A stretch of DNA of 64,000 nucleotides from Symbiodinium natans (GCA_905221605.1 CAJNDS010000269.1:360267-424266); one strand, 5' to 3'; positions 20,901-32,089 are shown, counted from the stretch's first letter. The notes: a model not told the origin generated them from the letters alone. Translations and numbers: made by a program.

Positions 20901-23900
20901 GTTGTGGTGTGCGCCAAGGTTCACGTCCTCTCCCAACCCACCCACCCAGTTTATGACCTTGGTCGGGTTTAGGGTTTTTATATAGTTTGTTGTCGGCTCT
21001 CCTCTCATAGTCGACGTTCCTCGGATCCAGATTTGTGCTTTGGGATTTGGGCCCCAAAAGGCTCAGAAACTGTCCGGGAGGAGCCCCAAAAGGCTCAGAA
21101 ACTGTCCGGGAGGAGCCCCAAAAAGGCTCAGAAACTGTCCGGGAGGAGCCCAAAAAGGCTCAGGAGGAGCCCCAAAAGGCTCAGAAACTGTCCGGGAGGA
21201 GCCCCAAAAGGCTCAGAAACTGTCCGGGAGGAGCCCAAAAAGGGCTCAGAAACTGTCCGGGACAAGCCCCAAAAAACTCAGAAACTGTCCGGGAGGAGCC
21301 TCAGAAACTGTCCGGGAGGAGCCCCAAAAGGCTCAGAAACTGTCCGGGAGGAGCCCAAAAAAGGCTCAGAAAGTGTCCGGGAGGAGCCCAAAAAGGCAAA
21401 AGGCTCAGAAACTGTCCGGGAGGAACCCAAAAAAGGCTCGGAAAGTGTCCGGGAGGAGCCCAAAAAGGCAAAAGGCTCAGAAACTGTCCGGCAGGAGCCA
21501 GAAACTGTCCGGGAGGAGCCCAAAAAGGCTCAGGAGGAGCCCCAAAAGGCTCAGAAACTGTCCGGGAGGAGCCCAAAAAGGCTCAGAAACTGTCCGGGAG
21601 GAGCCCCAAAAGGCTCAGAAACTGTCCGGGAGGAGTCCAAAAAGGGCTCAGAAACTGTCCGGGACAAGCCCCAGAAAACTCAGAAACTGTCCGGGAGGAG
21701 CGTAAAAAGGGTCAGAAACTATCCGGGAGGAGCCCCAAAAGGCTCAGAAACTGTCCGGGAGGAGCCCAAAAAGGCTCAGAAACTGTCCGGGAGGAGCCCA
21801 AAAAGGCCCAGAAACTGTCCGGGAGGAACCCAAACCGGCTCAGAAATTGTCCGGGAGGAGCCCAAAAAGGCAAAAGGCTCAGAAACTGTCCGGGAGGAGC
21901 CCAAAAAAAGCTCAGAAACTGGCCGGGAGGAGCCCCAAAAGGCACAGAAAATTGTCCGGGAGGAGCCCAAAAATGCTCAGAAACTGTCCGGGAGGAGCCC
22001 CAAAAGGCTCAGAAACTGTCCGGGAGGAGCCCAAAAAGGCTCAGGAGGAGCCCCACAAGGCTCAGAAACTGTGGAGGAGCCCCAAAAGACTCAGCAACTG
22101 AGGAGCCCAAAAAGGCTCAGAAACTGTCCGGGAGGAGCCTAAAAAGGCCCAGAAACAGTCTCCTAAATCCTAAATCCTAAATCCTAAATCCTAAATCCTA
22201 AATCCTAAATCCTAAACCCTAAACCCTAAATCCTAAATCCTAAATCCTAAACCCTAAATCCTAAATCCTAAACCCTAAATCCTAAACCCTAAATCCTAAA
22301 CCCTAAACCCTAAATCCTAAAGGATGAACCGGTCCGAGCCCAAGGTTTGGGGTCATAACTCTTTCGCAGTTCCAGCACGCCTGTCGCGTGCGCCGGCACC
22401 GTGCCGGTGCAGAACGGAGCTCCTTCGCTGCGCCTGACGCGACAGCTCCGGAGCTGGCAGGGGGCTGTAACCCCCTGCACGCTCGCTGCTGCTCATCGCA
22501 GCGCCCGCAGCTCGCTTTAGTGTAGGGTGTAGGGTGTAGGGTGTAGGGTGTAGGGTGTAGGGTGTAGGGTGTAGGGGTTTGGGTCTTCCGAAAGTTGGGG
22601 TTCTAGTTCCAGGATTTGAGGGTTGGGCTCCGGTTCAGAGGGGTTCTGCTACATCTGGGGGGTTTGGGTTCTGGGTCCCCTTCGTGCAGGTTGAGGAAGA
22701 AGAAGAAGGAGAAGAAGAAGGAGAAGGAGAAGGAGAAGGAGAAGGAGAAGGAGAAGGAGAAGGAGAAGGAGAAGAAGAAGAAGAAGAAGAAGAAGAAGAA
22801 GAAGAAGAAGAAGAAGAAGAAGAAGAAGAAGAAGAAGAAGAAGAAGAAGAAGAAGAAGAAGAAGAAGAAGAAGAAGAAGACGAGTAAGAAATACTTTACA
22901 TCCCTGCAGGTAGTTTGCGTTTCGTCGCGCAGCTGATGTAGCTGTTGTGTTTGGTTTTTGCATCACCAATCCATTGCGAATCCCGCGAAACTCAACTTGG
23001 AAGTTCATGGGTACCTGTAGCCCAAAAGTGACCGTATTTGTCATGCAAATCTAGGGGACGTAGGTATAAATATGGCTTCGAACTACAGACAGGCTCAACG
23101 AAGGTTCAAGGGTTTCTATGTTCACCCCCCCCCCCCCCCCGCCCCTCCACATGCACGGCTCAGATTTTTGGACCCTAAACCCCAATCCCGAAACCCTAAA
23201 CCCTAAACCCTTGACTCCTAAACCCTAAACCCTAAACCCTAAACCCTAAACCCTAAGCCCTAAACCCTAAACCCTAAACCCTAAACCCTAAACCCTAAGC
23301 CCTAAACCCTAAACCCTAAACCCTAAACCCTAAAGACCCCCGGCCCCGCGTACGGTTGAGACGCTAGGGCTTCCATGCTCCGCTCCCCGAGGTGACAACT
23401 TCGCACCTCAGGTCGGACGTGTTGGGGGGGGGGTGGCGTTAGGGGTTTTTCAGGGCTTTTGGGGCTTTTAGGGCTTTTGGGGCTTTTAGGGCTTTTGGGG
23501 CTTTTAGGGCTTTTAGGGCTTTTGGGGCTTTTGGGGTTTTGGGTGAGAGGGTCTGGTGGGGGGCTTTGAATTTCAAAGAGTTTCTTGAGGTTCCTGTTAT
23601 GGGCTGGAGGTTCAGGGCTGGGGGTTGGATGGGTGCACATGTGACCCAATGATAGCCATTTTCAGGGGACTTGGGGGGGGGGGGCTGATGCTTGGCTTGT
23701 AGGTTAGGCACGGTTGGCTTGAACATCCCTCCAGTGTCCTCCAGTAAACCCTAAACCCTAAACCCCAAATCCTAAACCCTAAACCCCAAACCCCAAACCC
23801 TAAACCCTAAACCCAAAAGGGAAGCTGGCTCCTGGCACCCTGCAGGCTTACGGAGAGCCGTGGCCGGAGGACTACGGGGAGGATGCGCAGGAGCCGCCCT

Positions 23901-23916
23901 CCAGCGCTGGAAGCAA
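17954..23916 (+). CDS. Pro/Tyr/Gly-rich unrecognised gene, exons partly in phase
   Basis: Candidate exons: 17954-17988 (LKAKRPRKHPK); 18307-18376 (ASAFWAEDDGHRRPRRHAL, donor GTTTAGGG from the array); 18463-18496 (KWHYKCPKERYG, GC donor); 18818-18865 (YPPYRPPYGHQGPVP, GTAAG donor); 23846-23916 (AYGEPWPEDYGEDAQEPP). The three from 18307 to 18865 join in phase. The last is placed by composition only, because all three of its frames are open. It is separated from the others by nearly 5 kb of repeats. The exons may be a separate gene or the 5' part of the kinesin gene. No domain recognised. Confidence 0.35.
18661..18776 (+). repeat. TTTAGGG array in an intron
   Basis: About 16 units, almost perfect, in the intron 18497-18817. 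Confidence 0.95.
19113..20690. mobile_element. composite repeat flanked by palindromic direct repeats
   Basis: Near-identical ~65-bp sequences flank it at about 19110-19178 and 20620-20688. Each holds an imperfect palindrome (TAAATGG..TAATTAT / ATAATTA.CCATTTA) followed by a second hairpin TTCTAGGTAAGACTAGAA. Inside, a unit of about 95 bp containing CGCTGTTCCCGAGTAATTTT and GAGCACTCGAGGGTCCATTTT recurs about five times (from 19387, 19527, 19661, 20040 and 20437). A larger ~170-bp block with GGTAATTTCCGCTAT is duplicated at about 19766 and 20149. No ORF of note; it looks like a non-autonomous element or complex satellite. Confidence 0.6.
20771..20862 (+). repeat. TTTAGGG array
   Basis: About 13 perfect units directly after the composite repeat and followed by a GC-rich imperfect hairpin at 20865-20920. 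Confidence 0.95.
21050..22160 (+). repeat. 32-bp minisatellite with internal hairpin
   Basis: About 30 copies of a 32-bp unit GGCTCAGAAACTGTCCGGGA + GGAGCCCCAAAA, with length variants caused by extra A residues and deletions. The unit contains GAGCC...GGCTC, so adjacent units can form stems. It lacks stops in all + frames and most - frames, which gives overlapping repeat ORFs of 369, 381 and 221 residues. No upstream coding signal shows that it is translated. Confidence 0.9.
22160..22322 (+). repeat. telomere variant block CCTAAAT
   Basis: Units CCTAAAT and CCTAAAC alternate irregularly, abutting the minisatellite end. Confidence 0.9.
22380..22515. other. GC-rich hairpin cluster
   Basis: Contains CGGCACCGTGCCGG, AGCTCCGGAGCT and GCAGGGGGCTGTAACCCCCTGC, three near-perfect palindromes in about 100 bp, then GCTGCTCATCGCA. 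The inverse 13-mer recurs near 35207-35219. Confidence 0.6.
22517..22576 (+). repeat. telomere variant block TGTAGGG
   Basis: Eight consecutive TGTAGGG units, a homogenised point variant of TTTAGGG. Confidence 0.95.
22690..22882 (+). repeat. GAA/GGAGAA triplet repeat
   Basis: About 60 triplets: GGAGAA hexamers to about 22770, then pure GAA. It creates Glu-, Lys- and (on -) Leu-only ORFs that are not genes. Confidence 0.95.
23180..23334 (+). repeat. CCCTAAA array
   Basis: About 20 units with occasional CCCTAAG. Confidence 0.95.
23443..23540 (+). repeat. GGGCTTTT/GGGGCTTTT tandem repeat
   Basis: Nine- to ten-base units GGGGCTTTT and AGGGCTTTT repeated about ten times. It resembles a drifted telomere-type unit. 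Confidence 0.85.
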
Positions 23917-24225
23917 GCTAGCACACAGGCACCTGGTACAGAGGTACACAGGTACACGGGTGCACAGGTACACAGGTACACAGGTGCAGGTGTGCCTTAA
24001 GTGAGACTAGGTCGACAGCATGTTGCAGCCTGTACCCGCAGGCTCCTCCATGGGGCTCAGGCCGTAGCTCCAGAAACTGCGAACCGGAGAAGCATGAGGT
24101 CACTTTTAACACACATGCAAAGTGCAGCAAAAGCTTTCCTGGAGAGACTTTATGCCTCCGGCACAGCCGACTCTCGTGTTTTTTGTTCTTTACGTTGTCT
24201 TACATCGCCTTACGCTGTCTTCGGC

Positions 24226-26562
24226 ATGGCCAGCAATCACAAGCTGGTCTGCGCGCGGGCCGCCAGGCGCCAGTTCGGCGGCGCCTTCCAGCAAGCTGTC
24301 CGAGACTACCGAGGCGCCAAGCTGGCCGCCCTCACCTTGGCGCGCGGCTTGGAGGAGCGCCTCCCCGATGCTAGGGGCCCTTGGGATATTTTCTCTATGG
24401 TCCCCTTTGTAAGGGTTTAAGAGGAGAATAATATTTGGGAATATTTTTGTTCAAAGGTTTGAAAAAAGGGCCATCGGGCCATCATCCGAGGATGGACTTT
24501 CATATCTTCCGCTGGCCTTCCTCTACGACGGGGAGGTTGCCCAGCTTTCCTGGGAAGGCTCGGTGTCGAGGGCCAATGCAGAGGCCCGAGCCCGGCAGGG
24601 CAACTTCCGCGTGATGGCCAGGACGCGACCTCTGCAAGCACAAGAGGTCGAAGACAGGCTGTATGAGTCTGTGAGCTCGGAGTGCGGCAACAATGCAATC
24701 GTGGTGCATGATGGGCGTGTTCACCGAGATGGCAGGACCATCTACGCGGTGCACTCCCGCTTTTGCCTGGACGCCGTCTTTAACGAGCGTGCCAGGAACG
24801 AGGAGGTCTTCGAAGAGGCCGTGCAGCCTTTGTTGGACTCAGCCCTTGAGGGCGGAAGGGCAACTGTGGTCTTTTTCGGTCAAACTGGCACTGGCAAGAC
24901 CTACACGGCGCGTGGAGCCCTGGACCTTATGTCAAACCTTGCGTTCGAGAAGGCGGAGACGGTGGAGATGTGCTGCTATGAGATGGCGGGGACCCGCGGG
25001 GGGCGAGAAGCGTTTTTCGATTTGCTTGCTGGCCACGAGAAGAAGCAGGTCAAGTGCTTGACTGGAGACGATGGGAACGTGCACGTGCGAGGTGCGCACA
25101 AGATCGTGTGCAGCAGCCCCTCAGAACTCTGCGCGGCGATGGACCGAGCCTTCGCGTGGCGTTCCTCCGAGTGCACTGAGCGGAACGAAGCCTCCTCGCG
25201 GTCCCACTGCATTTTTGAGTTCAGGTTTCCTCAAGTTGGGGCCGAGGGGGCGGATGCCGCCGATGGAAACCTCGGGGGGCTCTTCCGCGTCGTGGATCTT
25301 GCGGGCTCAGAGCGAAACTTCGAGACTCAAATGCACAGCCGGTCTATGGCTGAGAGAGGAGGCCTGATCAACTACTCACTCCTCATGTTGAAAGAGTGCG
25401 CGCGGGTGATGCACAACAACCAGAAGGACCTGGAGAGCCAAGGGATGCATGTGCCCTTCCGCTCCTCCCGCCTCACCCACCTGCTCAGAAGCTCCTTCAC
25501 GGATGACTCGCACATGACCACCGTGGTGGCCACGCTCTCCCCGTCGCCCACCGACGTGGAGCACTCGCTCAACACGCTGCAGCACGTGGGGATGATGCGC
25601 GCGGCGCGTGCCTGGGAGAGTCCGAAGCTCCCAGCAGCACCGAGTCCTTCGGAAGCCTGGGAGCCTGAATCCAAGGAGGCCGCCGGCTTCGATGCGGTGC
25701 AGGGCCGGGGGCGAGCCTTGCATAGCAAGCTGCAGGATGCACGGAAGGGTCAGCTGAATCTACACGCCTTCCAGATGAAGACCGCCGTGGGAGGCAGCAT
25801 CATGAAGAAGTACGAGGCTCAGAGCGCCAAGACGGAGACCTTCATCGACGCGCGCTGGCACCGGGAGCTCAACGTGAAGGTGCAGGACGACTTGTGGGTG
25901 CTCCGGGACGCTGATGCCGAGGCAACCCAGATCCTGTCGTCCTGGAAGGCCGAGCAGTGGGCCGCCTCAAAGGCCTCCTGGCTCATATGCTCTGAGGGGT
26001 AACTAACTCGCCCTGGCTGTTTCGTTTAATCCATGGAAGCCCTTTTGACGGTTCTGTTCCCAGTAAGTGAAGAAGCGTTTTGTTCTGCATTGTTCCAGAG
26101 CTCGCGCGGGCCAGGTGCACGACCTCTCGCGCTGGAGCGCCGAGACGTTGCAGGCCTTCCTCCAGAGCCTGGACCTGCCGGGCCAGGTCCGGATCCCCAA
26201 GACCATGACCGGCGCGCAGCTGCGTCGCCTGGGGCGCAGGCCATGAAAAAGGGTTGCGGGGAGGGCTTTTGCAATTCTTGCAGGCAATTTTTTGAGGTGT
26301 CTTGTGACCTTGATCCACCAGGGGCCTGGCGGCGCTCTGCAGCGATGCCGCCACGGCCGAGGCGCTGGACCAGGCCTTGGCAGGCGAGAGCCAGGCTGGC
26401 AAAGCGGCCGCGGCGGCCCACCGCAGCACCAACATGCGCATGACCGCCCTCGGCAATCACAAGGTGCACGCTGCCATCGAAATCGAGGAGCCCATGAGTG
26501 CCAGCCACGAAGCCAGCAATGCCCCGGCGCAGCATGAGCCTGCGCCCGCAATGGCTGCGTGA
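24226..26562 (+). CDS. kinesin-13-like motor with C-terminal SAM-like segment
   Basis: Exons 24226-24369 (GC donor), 24491-25956 (GT donor), 26099-26233 (GC donor) and 26322-26562; all phases agree and give about 661 residues if ATG 24226 is the start. Motor motifs: VMARTRPL, P-loop FGQTGTGKTYT, switch I NEASSRSH, switch II VDLAGSE, then SLLMLKECARVM, VPFRSSRLTHLLRSSF and HSLNTLQHVGMMRAA. The LKEC and TLNTL-type segments match kinesin-13 (KIF2/MCAK/KIF24) best, a family that depolymerises microtubule ends at spindles and flagella. Exon 3 reads VHDLSRWSAETLQAFLQSL then TMTGAQLRRLG, which resembles a SAM domain; KIF24-type kinesins carry one N-terminally, here it follows the motor. The tail is Ala-rich, with TGA at 26560-26562. 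Unlike its neighbours, the gene has a 1.47-kb exon and no telomere arrays in its introns. Confidence 0.85.
24374..24478. mobile_element. short TIR-like element, family D, in the kinesin intron
   Basis: Begins GGGGCCCTTGGGATATT and ends AAAAAAGGGCC, nearly filling the intron 24370-24490. A relative is at 29552-29637, and a left-end fragment (GGCCCTTGGGATAT) is near 10594. Confidence 0.55.
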
Positions 26563-27011
26563 GAGGGCAGCCAGGCTGTTCAAAAGGGGCTTTTCGTCGA
26601 CTCCGACTCCAAGGGCTCCTTTAAATCCCCACTGCCGAGACTCTGAGAGCCCGCGCCATGTCTTGGGGCTTTGTACAGAGAGCGCTCCCTGAATTCACCA
26701 TGGCTTCTTTCCTTCAAGATCTGGCACCAGCTAGACGTTATGCCAAAAGGCGAAGTGCCCTCCCCCCCCAGAGACATCGGAATCTTGCATTCGGCTCTGA
26801 GTAGGACTACGACTACGAGATGGACTGGCAAGACCAGCGACAGGCATCCCAGGGTCTTGCAGCCCGGTTATGCCGTTCAGTCGAGATCAGATCCACCCTC
26901 CCTAAGCCTCAAACCCTAAACCCTAAACCTTAAACCTTAAACCCTAAACCCTAAACCCTAAACCCTAAACTCCAAACCTGGCCACTGGAGCTCAGCGATT
27001 TGCTTTTCCAG
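26563..27011. other. kinesin 3' flank, no gene seen
   Basis: Unique sequence, then CCCTAAA and CCTTAAA units at 26905-26970. No exon-like island before 27012. Confidence 0.5.
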
Positions 27012-30000
27012 GCGCAGTGGATGCAGCACATCGAGAGCCAGTACTTCAGCAGGCACTTTAGGGCTTTAGGGTTTAGGGTTTAGGGTTTGCAGTCATGAAA
27101 AGTTCACATCTCAAATCTGGAGCCCTGTCAGGTGGAGCATGGACAAGCAGGATGCCCCTGGGCTGACATTTTGAGAAGGGCTCGCAAAGACAAATCGTTT
27201 TCCTGGCACTGTTCAGGCAGCTAGTGTTGCCTGCAGCGTGCTTCGCTTGCTGCATCCTGCTGCTGATGGACTGGTTCTTGGAAACGTCGGTCACAGCCAG
27301 AGCACCAACACCTCTGTAGCTGCAAAACATGCAAAGACAGCATTAGGCTACCATCTTGGCCGGAAGCCATAGGCGCAGCAGCCAGAACAGCACCAAAACA
27401 CCCTAAACCCTAAACCCTAAACCTTACGCCATAGGCCCTAAACCCTAAACCCTAAAGACCTGAAACCTCAACGGTAGGAACGATTGCTGTTTGGCCGCCG
27501 CCAAGGAGTGGCAGGCCTACCAGGCCAAGTTTGATGCTGCGCAGGGCCCGCAGGAGATTCTCAAGGAGGGCAGCAGCCGTCGCGAGCGAGTGCAGCAGCA
27601 GTTTCAAGTCCCAGAGTCATGGCGGGCAATATATATGGGTCGGAAGAATTACCAATAGTATTCGCTCATAGTCCCTTGATAGATGATACGATAACATCCC
27701 CCAAAATCCTGGCCCCTTCATCAAGTGCTGCCAACTGCTTTCACTAGAGGCTTGCTCCCCCCCTTTTTGTAGCCCCGTTGCATCAATTTCACAAGCACAT
27801 CCCCTGTGAGTCAGTGGAGGAGGCCTCCGTCCCTGACGCTTCGCGGTGGCCCTCCCCCCCCCAGCTTATTGAATCGCAGAAGGTTTGCGGCTTACTTGGA
27901 GGTTCATGGTACATACTAAACCAAGTATCACTGTACTTATAACCCACTTGTCAGCCCTTTAAGTGCCCTAATAGGGTTATCAGCCCTTTAAGTGCCCTTA
28001 TATCCTAATATGGTTATGAGCCCTTTAAGCGCCCTAATAGGGTTATAAGCCCTTTAAGTGCCCTAATATGGTTAGGAGCCCCTTAAGTGCCCTAATATGG
28101 AAAGAAGTGGGGCTTAGGGCTTAGGGCAGAGTGGGGTGGCTTGTGCACTCACCGCGGGGCTGCTTCGAGATGTCGGCCGATGCTGCAAAGTAGAAGTACT
28201 TAGGGTTTAGGGTTTAGGGTTTAGGGTTTAGGGTTTAGGGTGATCTGCAATGTTGTGTGCGATGTATCGACGTTGCAGTGCTTTGTGTGCCGCGCCCTCT
28301 AAACCCAAGGCCTTCAACCCTGACTGGGCCTGAGCTGGGTTGCCTTTGCGCCCCTCTACAAAGTCCAGCGTAGTGCACAACGAGAGTAGCGGCAGCTTTG
28401 CATCCATGATGAGTACGACGTTCTCGCACGTGATTAACCCTCAACCCTAATAGCTGCCTTACTCGCAACAGTCCCTATAATCAGCATTCTTGCCTTCTCC
28501 GACATGTGATGGCGCTGGCTGACGGGGCAGGACGGCTCATGTGAGCAGCGCCTGTTACATGTCGTTCTGGCGTGTTGGTAGGGACATGGTCCCAAACAGG
28601 GACATGGTTGCGTCCGGGTTTGGGGTTAGGGCTTCCTCAACGCGCAGGGTTAGGATGGAGAGAAGGCAAGGGGGCATAAAGGATTAGCAGAGGGTCTGAA
28701 CATTTCCAAGAAGATCGCCCGGCTCGTTCTCACTCTCTTTCGGTCTTAAAATGTTGGTCCCTTTTTGGGTACCTTAAATATGCGGGGCCGCCTTAAAAAT
28801 GGGAAATTAGTAAGGGACCCTAATGTAGAGGATCCCCCATATGGGAGACCCATCCGGCCGCGCAGCGTAGCCGCCTTGGCTCAAGATGAGCTGCGGCGCC
28901 TGTGGATATGTGGTGAGTTTGGGGTGATGAATGGCGGCCTGGATGCAACCGCACACGAGGGGCCTTTTTGAATCGGAAAGGTCTGGTTTTGGTACCCTTG
29001 ACCCTCAACGGTTTTCTATATTCACATAGAGTAAACTCTAAACGACACCTTTCGGGTCCAGGGTTTAGGGCTTGCGAATCCCTAGAAAACGCTACATAAC
29101 CCAGAGAACTGTCACTTTTGCGCAACCCTGAACCCCAAAACCGCCACTGTTGCTTACTGGGGCTAGGGGCTCACCGGCCAAGACTGGTTTAGGGTTTACG
29201 GTGTCGGCTTCGTGGGAGTGCATTGGTGGATAAGGTTTCTGGATGTTTCTGAGCGGTTGAAGCCTAGCCATGACTGGAAAGATTACGCAGTGATAGTGGT
29301 AGAGTCTGGGAATATGCCCTCTCTCTCTCTCACTTCCACTCTCTCCTCTCCGCTCCCTCCTCTCCCCTCGCTCATCTTTCATCTCTCTCCTGTCTCACCT
29401 CCCTCCTCTCTTGTCTCTCTCATCTCTCTCTCTGCTCTCTTCTCTCTCCTCTCTCCTCGCTCTCTTATGATGACACCGTGGTTCCCTGCCCAATTTTTAC
29501 ATCCTCACACGCGGAAGCTTGAATCCATCGAAGTTGGAGACTAGCTATGTAGGCCCTTGGGATAGTCTATATGTTCCCTTCTTGAATTCAAGAGGGCCAT
29601 GTTCTAACAATACTTTTGAGATTGTTTTAAGGGCCATCCTGGGTAGCGTTGATGCCTAGCTCTCCAGCAACCTCGGCTCGAGCACTTCATTTCCTGCATG
29701 GCCAAGGTGCTACCTGGCGCAGTTGCTCGCTCGAAGCCCCAGACGATCGCTGCTTCTTTGTATGCCGAACCTTTGTGCTCGTGATGCCTTTTTCTGAATT
29801 ACCTCTTGAGTGTTTAAGAGGAGCCCTGTTTGGGCAGTTTGAGCTCGTAGTGCATTACTTAGCTACATCATGTCAGATAACCCTAATCCCTAAATCCGAC
29901 ACATGAGAGATCTGCAATCTGCAAAAGGTGATTTCTCGGGCCAGCTGTCGCCGGAGGCAAGCTTCGCAGCACGGTTTGGGGTTTACGGTTTAGGGGCTTA

Positions 30001-31493
30001 GGGGTTTAGGGGTTTAGGGGCTTAGGGGTTTAGGGGTTTAGGGGTTTAGGGGTTTAGGGGTTTAGGGGTTAAGGGTTTAGGGGTATAGGGGTCTAGGGGT
30101 TTAGGGGCTTAGGGGTGTAGGGGTTCAGGGGTTTAGGGGTTTAGGGGTTTAGGGGTTTAGGGCCTTGAGGCGCCATGTTTGCTTGGCCGAACGTTGCACT
30201 GCGCAGGTCAGCGATGGCCTCCAGGCCCTCCAGAAAAGCTGCTCACCCGGACATTCGGTTGCTGATCCTGCTGGATAAAACGTGGTGCCATCGACGTCGG
30301 ACAAGCAAAAAACCAGAGGGTTTAGGGTTTAGGGTTTAGGGTTTAGGGTTTAGGGTTTAGGGTTTAGGGTTTAGGTTTTAGGGTTTAGGGTTTAGGGTGT
30401 TTAGGGCTTAGGAGCTTCTGCATCTTAGGACCTCGCCAGAGCCCGTGCCGTGCTTTGCATTCGCTGAGGCTCTAGGAGCAAGATGAGCGAATCGCCAGGG
30501 AAGAGGCCGGGAGACGGTTTTGACCCCAAACTGTTTTTTGAAACCCTAAACCCGAAACCCTAAACCCCACACCCTAAACCCGAAACCCTAAACCCCAAAC
30601 CCTAAACCCGAAACCCTAAACCCTAAACCCCACACCCCGTAAAGTTGTAACCCTGGCCAGCCCTAAAGCTGCAGGAATCTTGCAGAGCCCGTGCAGACCT
30701 CGGCTTTTGACGCGTCTGTCGGGGGGAGACGCCACGCTTTAGGAGTAGAGGTTTAGGGTTTAGGGTTTAGGGTTTAGGGTGGAGGTTAGAATCGCAAATC
30801 CGCGGAAACAGATTGAGGATAAGGTTACTGCTAGGATGGTTCAGAGGGGAGAAACGGACACTAAACCCGAAGCCCTAAACCTGTTCCCTGAGCCCTAACC
30901 CCTAAACCCTCAAACCTAAACTGCACACCTGAGGCAAATGCGGACAAGCTCTGTACGTCTGTGATGTCAAAGCCCCGAGAGGCCCCGGTCTTGCGGAGAG
31001 AGTTAGGGTTGAGGGGGTTTAGGGTTTAGGGTCTAGGGTTGAGGGTTGAGAGTTGAGGGTTAATGGGTGGTTCATGTTTAGGATGAAGGGGTGGGGATAC
31101 GAGGATTGGCTTGTTCGCAGAGACAGCATCCAGTTCCATGCGGCCTGCAGGTTCAATTCTCGCTGGATGTCGTTCCGAACGGAAACACGCGCAAAAGCCA
31201 GGAGCTCTGATGTCTTCACCTGTGCAGAAAGCTTGCGGGGTTGCTGCAGCCATCGTCACGCACCGCTGTAGCGACAGCTTGCCCAACCCTAAACCCTCAA
31301 CCTTAAACCCTAAACCCTAACCCTAAACCCTAAACCCTAAACCCTAAACCCTAAACCCTAAACCCTAAACCCTAAACCATTGGTAGCGAAAAACCGAGGC
31401 ATGGACCTGGCGAGTGCAAATGTGACGGTACCGCCATCGCGGAGGCGCATGGGTCAAGGGCCACGAGTCATCCTCGGCTCGAGGCCGCCTTGA
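27012..31493 (+). CDS. unrecognised multi-exon gene(s)
   Basis: Candidate exons: 27012-27052 (AQWMQHIESQYFS, GC donor); 27478-27613 (LAAAKEWQAYQAKFDAAQ, Gln/Glu-rich and helical); 28369-28423 (VVHNESSGSFASMMSTTFS); 28866-28912 (VAALAQDELRRLWIC, GTGAGT donor); 29668-29706 (TSARALHFLHGQ); 29945-29973; 30207-30257 (VSDGLQALQKSCSPGHS); 31387-31493 (NRGMDLASANVTVPPSRRRM, stop TGA 31491-31493). The joins 27052|27478 and 28423|28866|29706|29945|30207 are phase-consistent; the join 27613|28369 is not resolved. Weak extra islands lie at 30440-30467, 30686-30730 and 31121-31150. No domain recognised; this may be more than one gene. Confidence 0.4.
27945..28100 (+). repeat. tandem repeat CAGCCCTTTAAGTGCCCTAA
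   Basis: Five copies of a 28-36 bp unit built from GCCCTTTAAGTGCCCTAATA plus GGGTTAT, next to a family A left end at 27893-27911. Confidence 0.8.
29315..29470 (+). repeat. pyrimidine-rich CT tract
   Basis: Long CTCTC/TCTCC tract in non-coding sequence, giving a spurious Ser/Leu/Pro ORF. Confidence 0.8.
29552..29637. mobile_element. short TIR-like element, family D copy
   Basis: Left end GGCCCTTGGGATA and right end TTTTAAGGGCC mirror the copy in the kinesin intron. It lies directly upstream of the exon at 29668. Confidence 0.55.
29977..30165 (+). repeat. TTTAGGGG octamer array
   Basis: About 20 octamers with CTTAGGGG and TGTAGGGG variants, starting right after the exon end ACG at 29973 (donor GTTTGGGG). 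Confidence 0.9.
30318..30405 (+). repeat. TTTAGGG array
   Basis: About 12 heptamers between exon candidates. Confidence 0.95.
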
Positions 31494-31500
31494 GAAGGGT

Positions 31501-31565
31501 TTAGGGTTTAGGGTTTAGGGTTTAGGGATTTAGGGTTTAGGGTTTAGGGTTTAGGGTTTAGGGTG
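31501..31565 (+). repeat. TTTAGGG array just after a stop
   Basis: Starts about 8 bases after the TGA at 31491-31493, with one TTTAGGGA variant. Confidence 0.95.
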
Positions 31566-31686
31566 TGCCTCTTCAACGCACCGTAGCCCCATCCCAAACA
31601 CACCCCCACTTTGCGGAGACGCTACACATTGTTCTCTGTCTTTCTAACGTTACCACTGCTCTACCATTGCTAACGTTATTACGTAC

Positions 31687-31688
31687 TT

Positions 31689-31768
<80 letters not shown>

Positions 31769-31770
31769 GC
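31687..31770 (+). repeat. CTA triplet repeat
   Basis: About 27 CTA triplets, followed by four copies of a 12-base unit CTACTTCACTGC. Confidence 0.95.
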
Positions 31771-31992
31771 TGCTACCTCTCTGCTACTTCACTGCTACTT
31801 CACTGCTACTTCACTGCTACTTCACTGCTACTTCACTACTACTGCCACCACTGCGATGCATGACGACTATTACTTGTTTGGCATTTTTTCTATCAGTCTT
31901 CCCCTAAGCCCTAAGCCCTAAGCCCTAAGCCCTTAACCCTAAACCCTAAACCCTCAACCCTAAACCCTAAACCGATTAAGAGGTTTTTCAAG

Positions 31993-32038
31993 ACCTCCTG
32001 CGAGGCGCCGCATTCAGACTCTGGCGGTGCGCAACTCG
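31993..32038 (+). CDS. isolated exon candidate
   Basis: After CAAG it reads TSCEAPHSDSGGAQL to CTCG and a GTACCC donor, exiting in phase 1. It is flanked by CCCTAAA and TTTTAGGG repeats. Neighbouring exons are not resolved. Confidence 0.35.
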
Positions 32039-32089
32039 GTACCCGCGCCACAGGTTTGGTTGAGGGTTTAGGCGTTTAGGGTTTTGAGG

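Noticed and set aside
21033-22180. Repeat ORFs of 369 and 381 residues
   Set aside because: They are overlapping frames of a 32-bp minisatellite with no stop codons; not called as genes without transcript evidence.
22649-23044. Leu-rich 131-residue ORF on the minus strand
   Set aside because: It is the complement of a GAA triplet repeat; no other coding evidence.
29668-29706. Second protein kinase (ALHFLHGQ resembles subdomain VIa)
   Set aside because: No HRD or DFG exon follows in phase; the next exons are unrelated.
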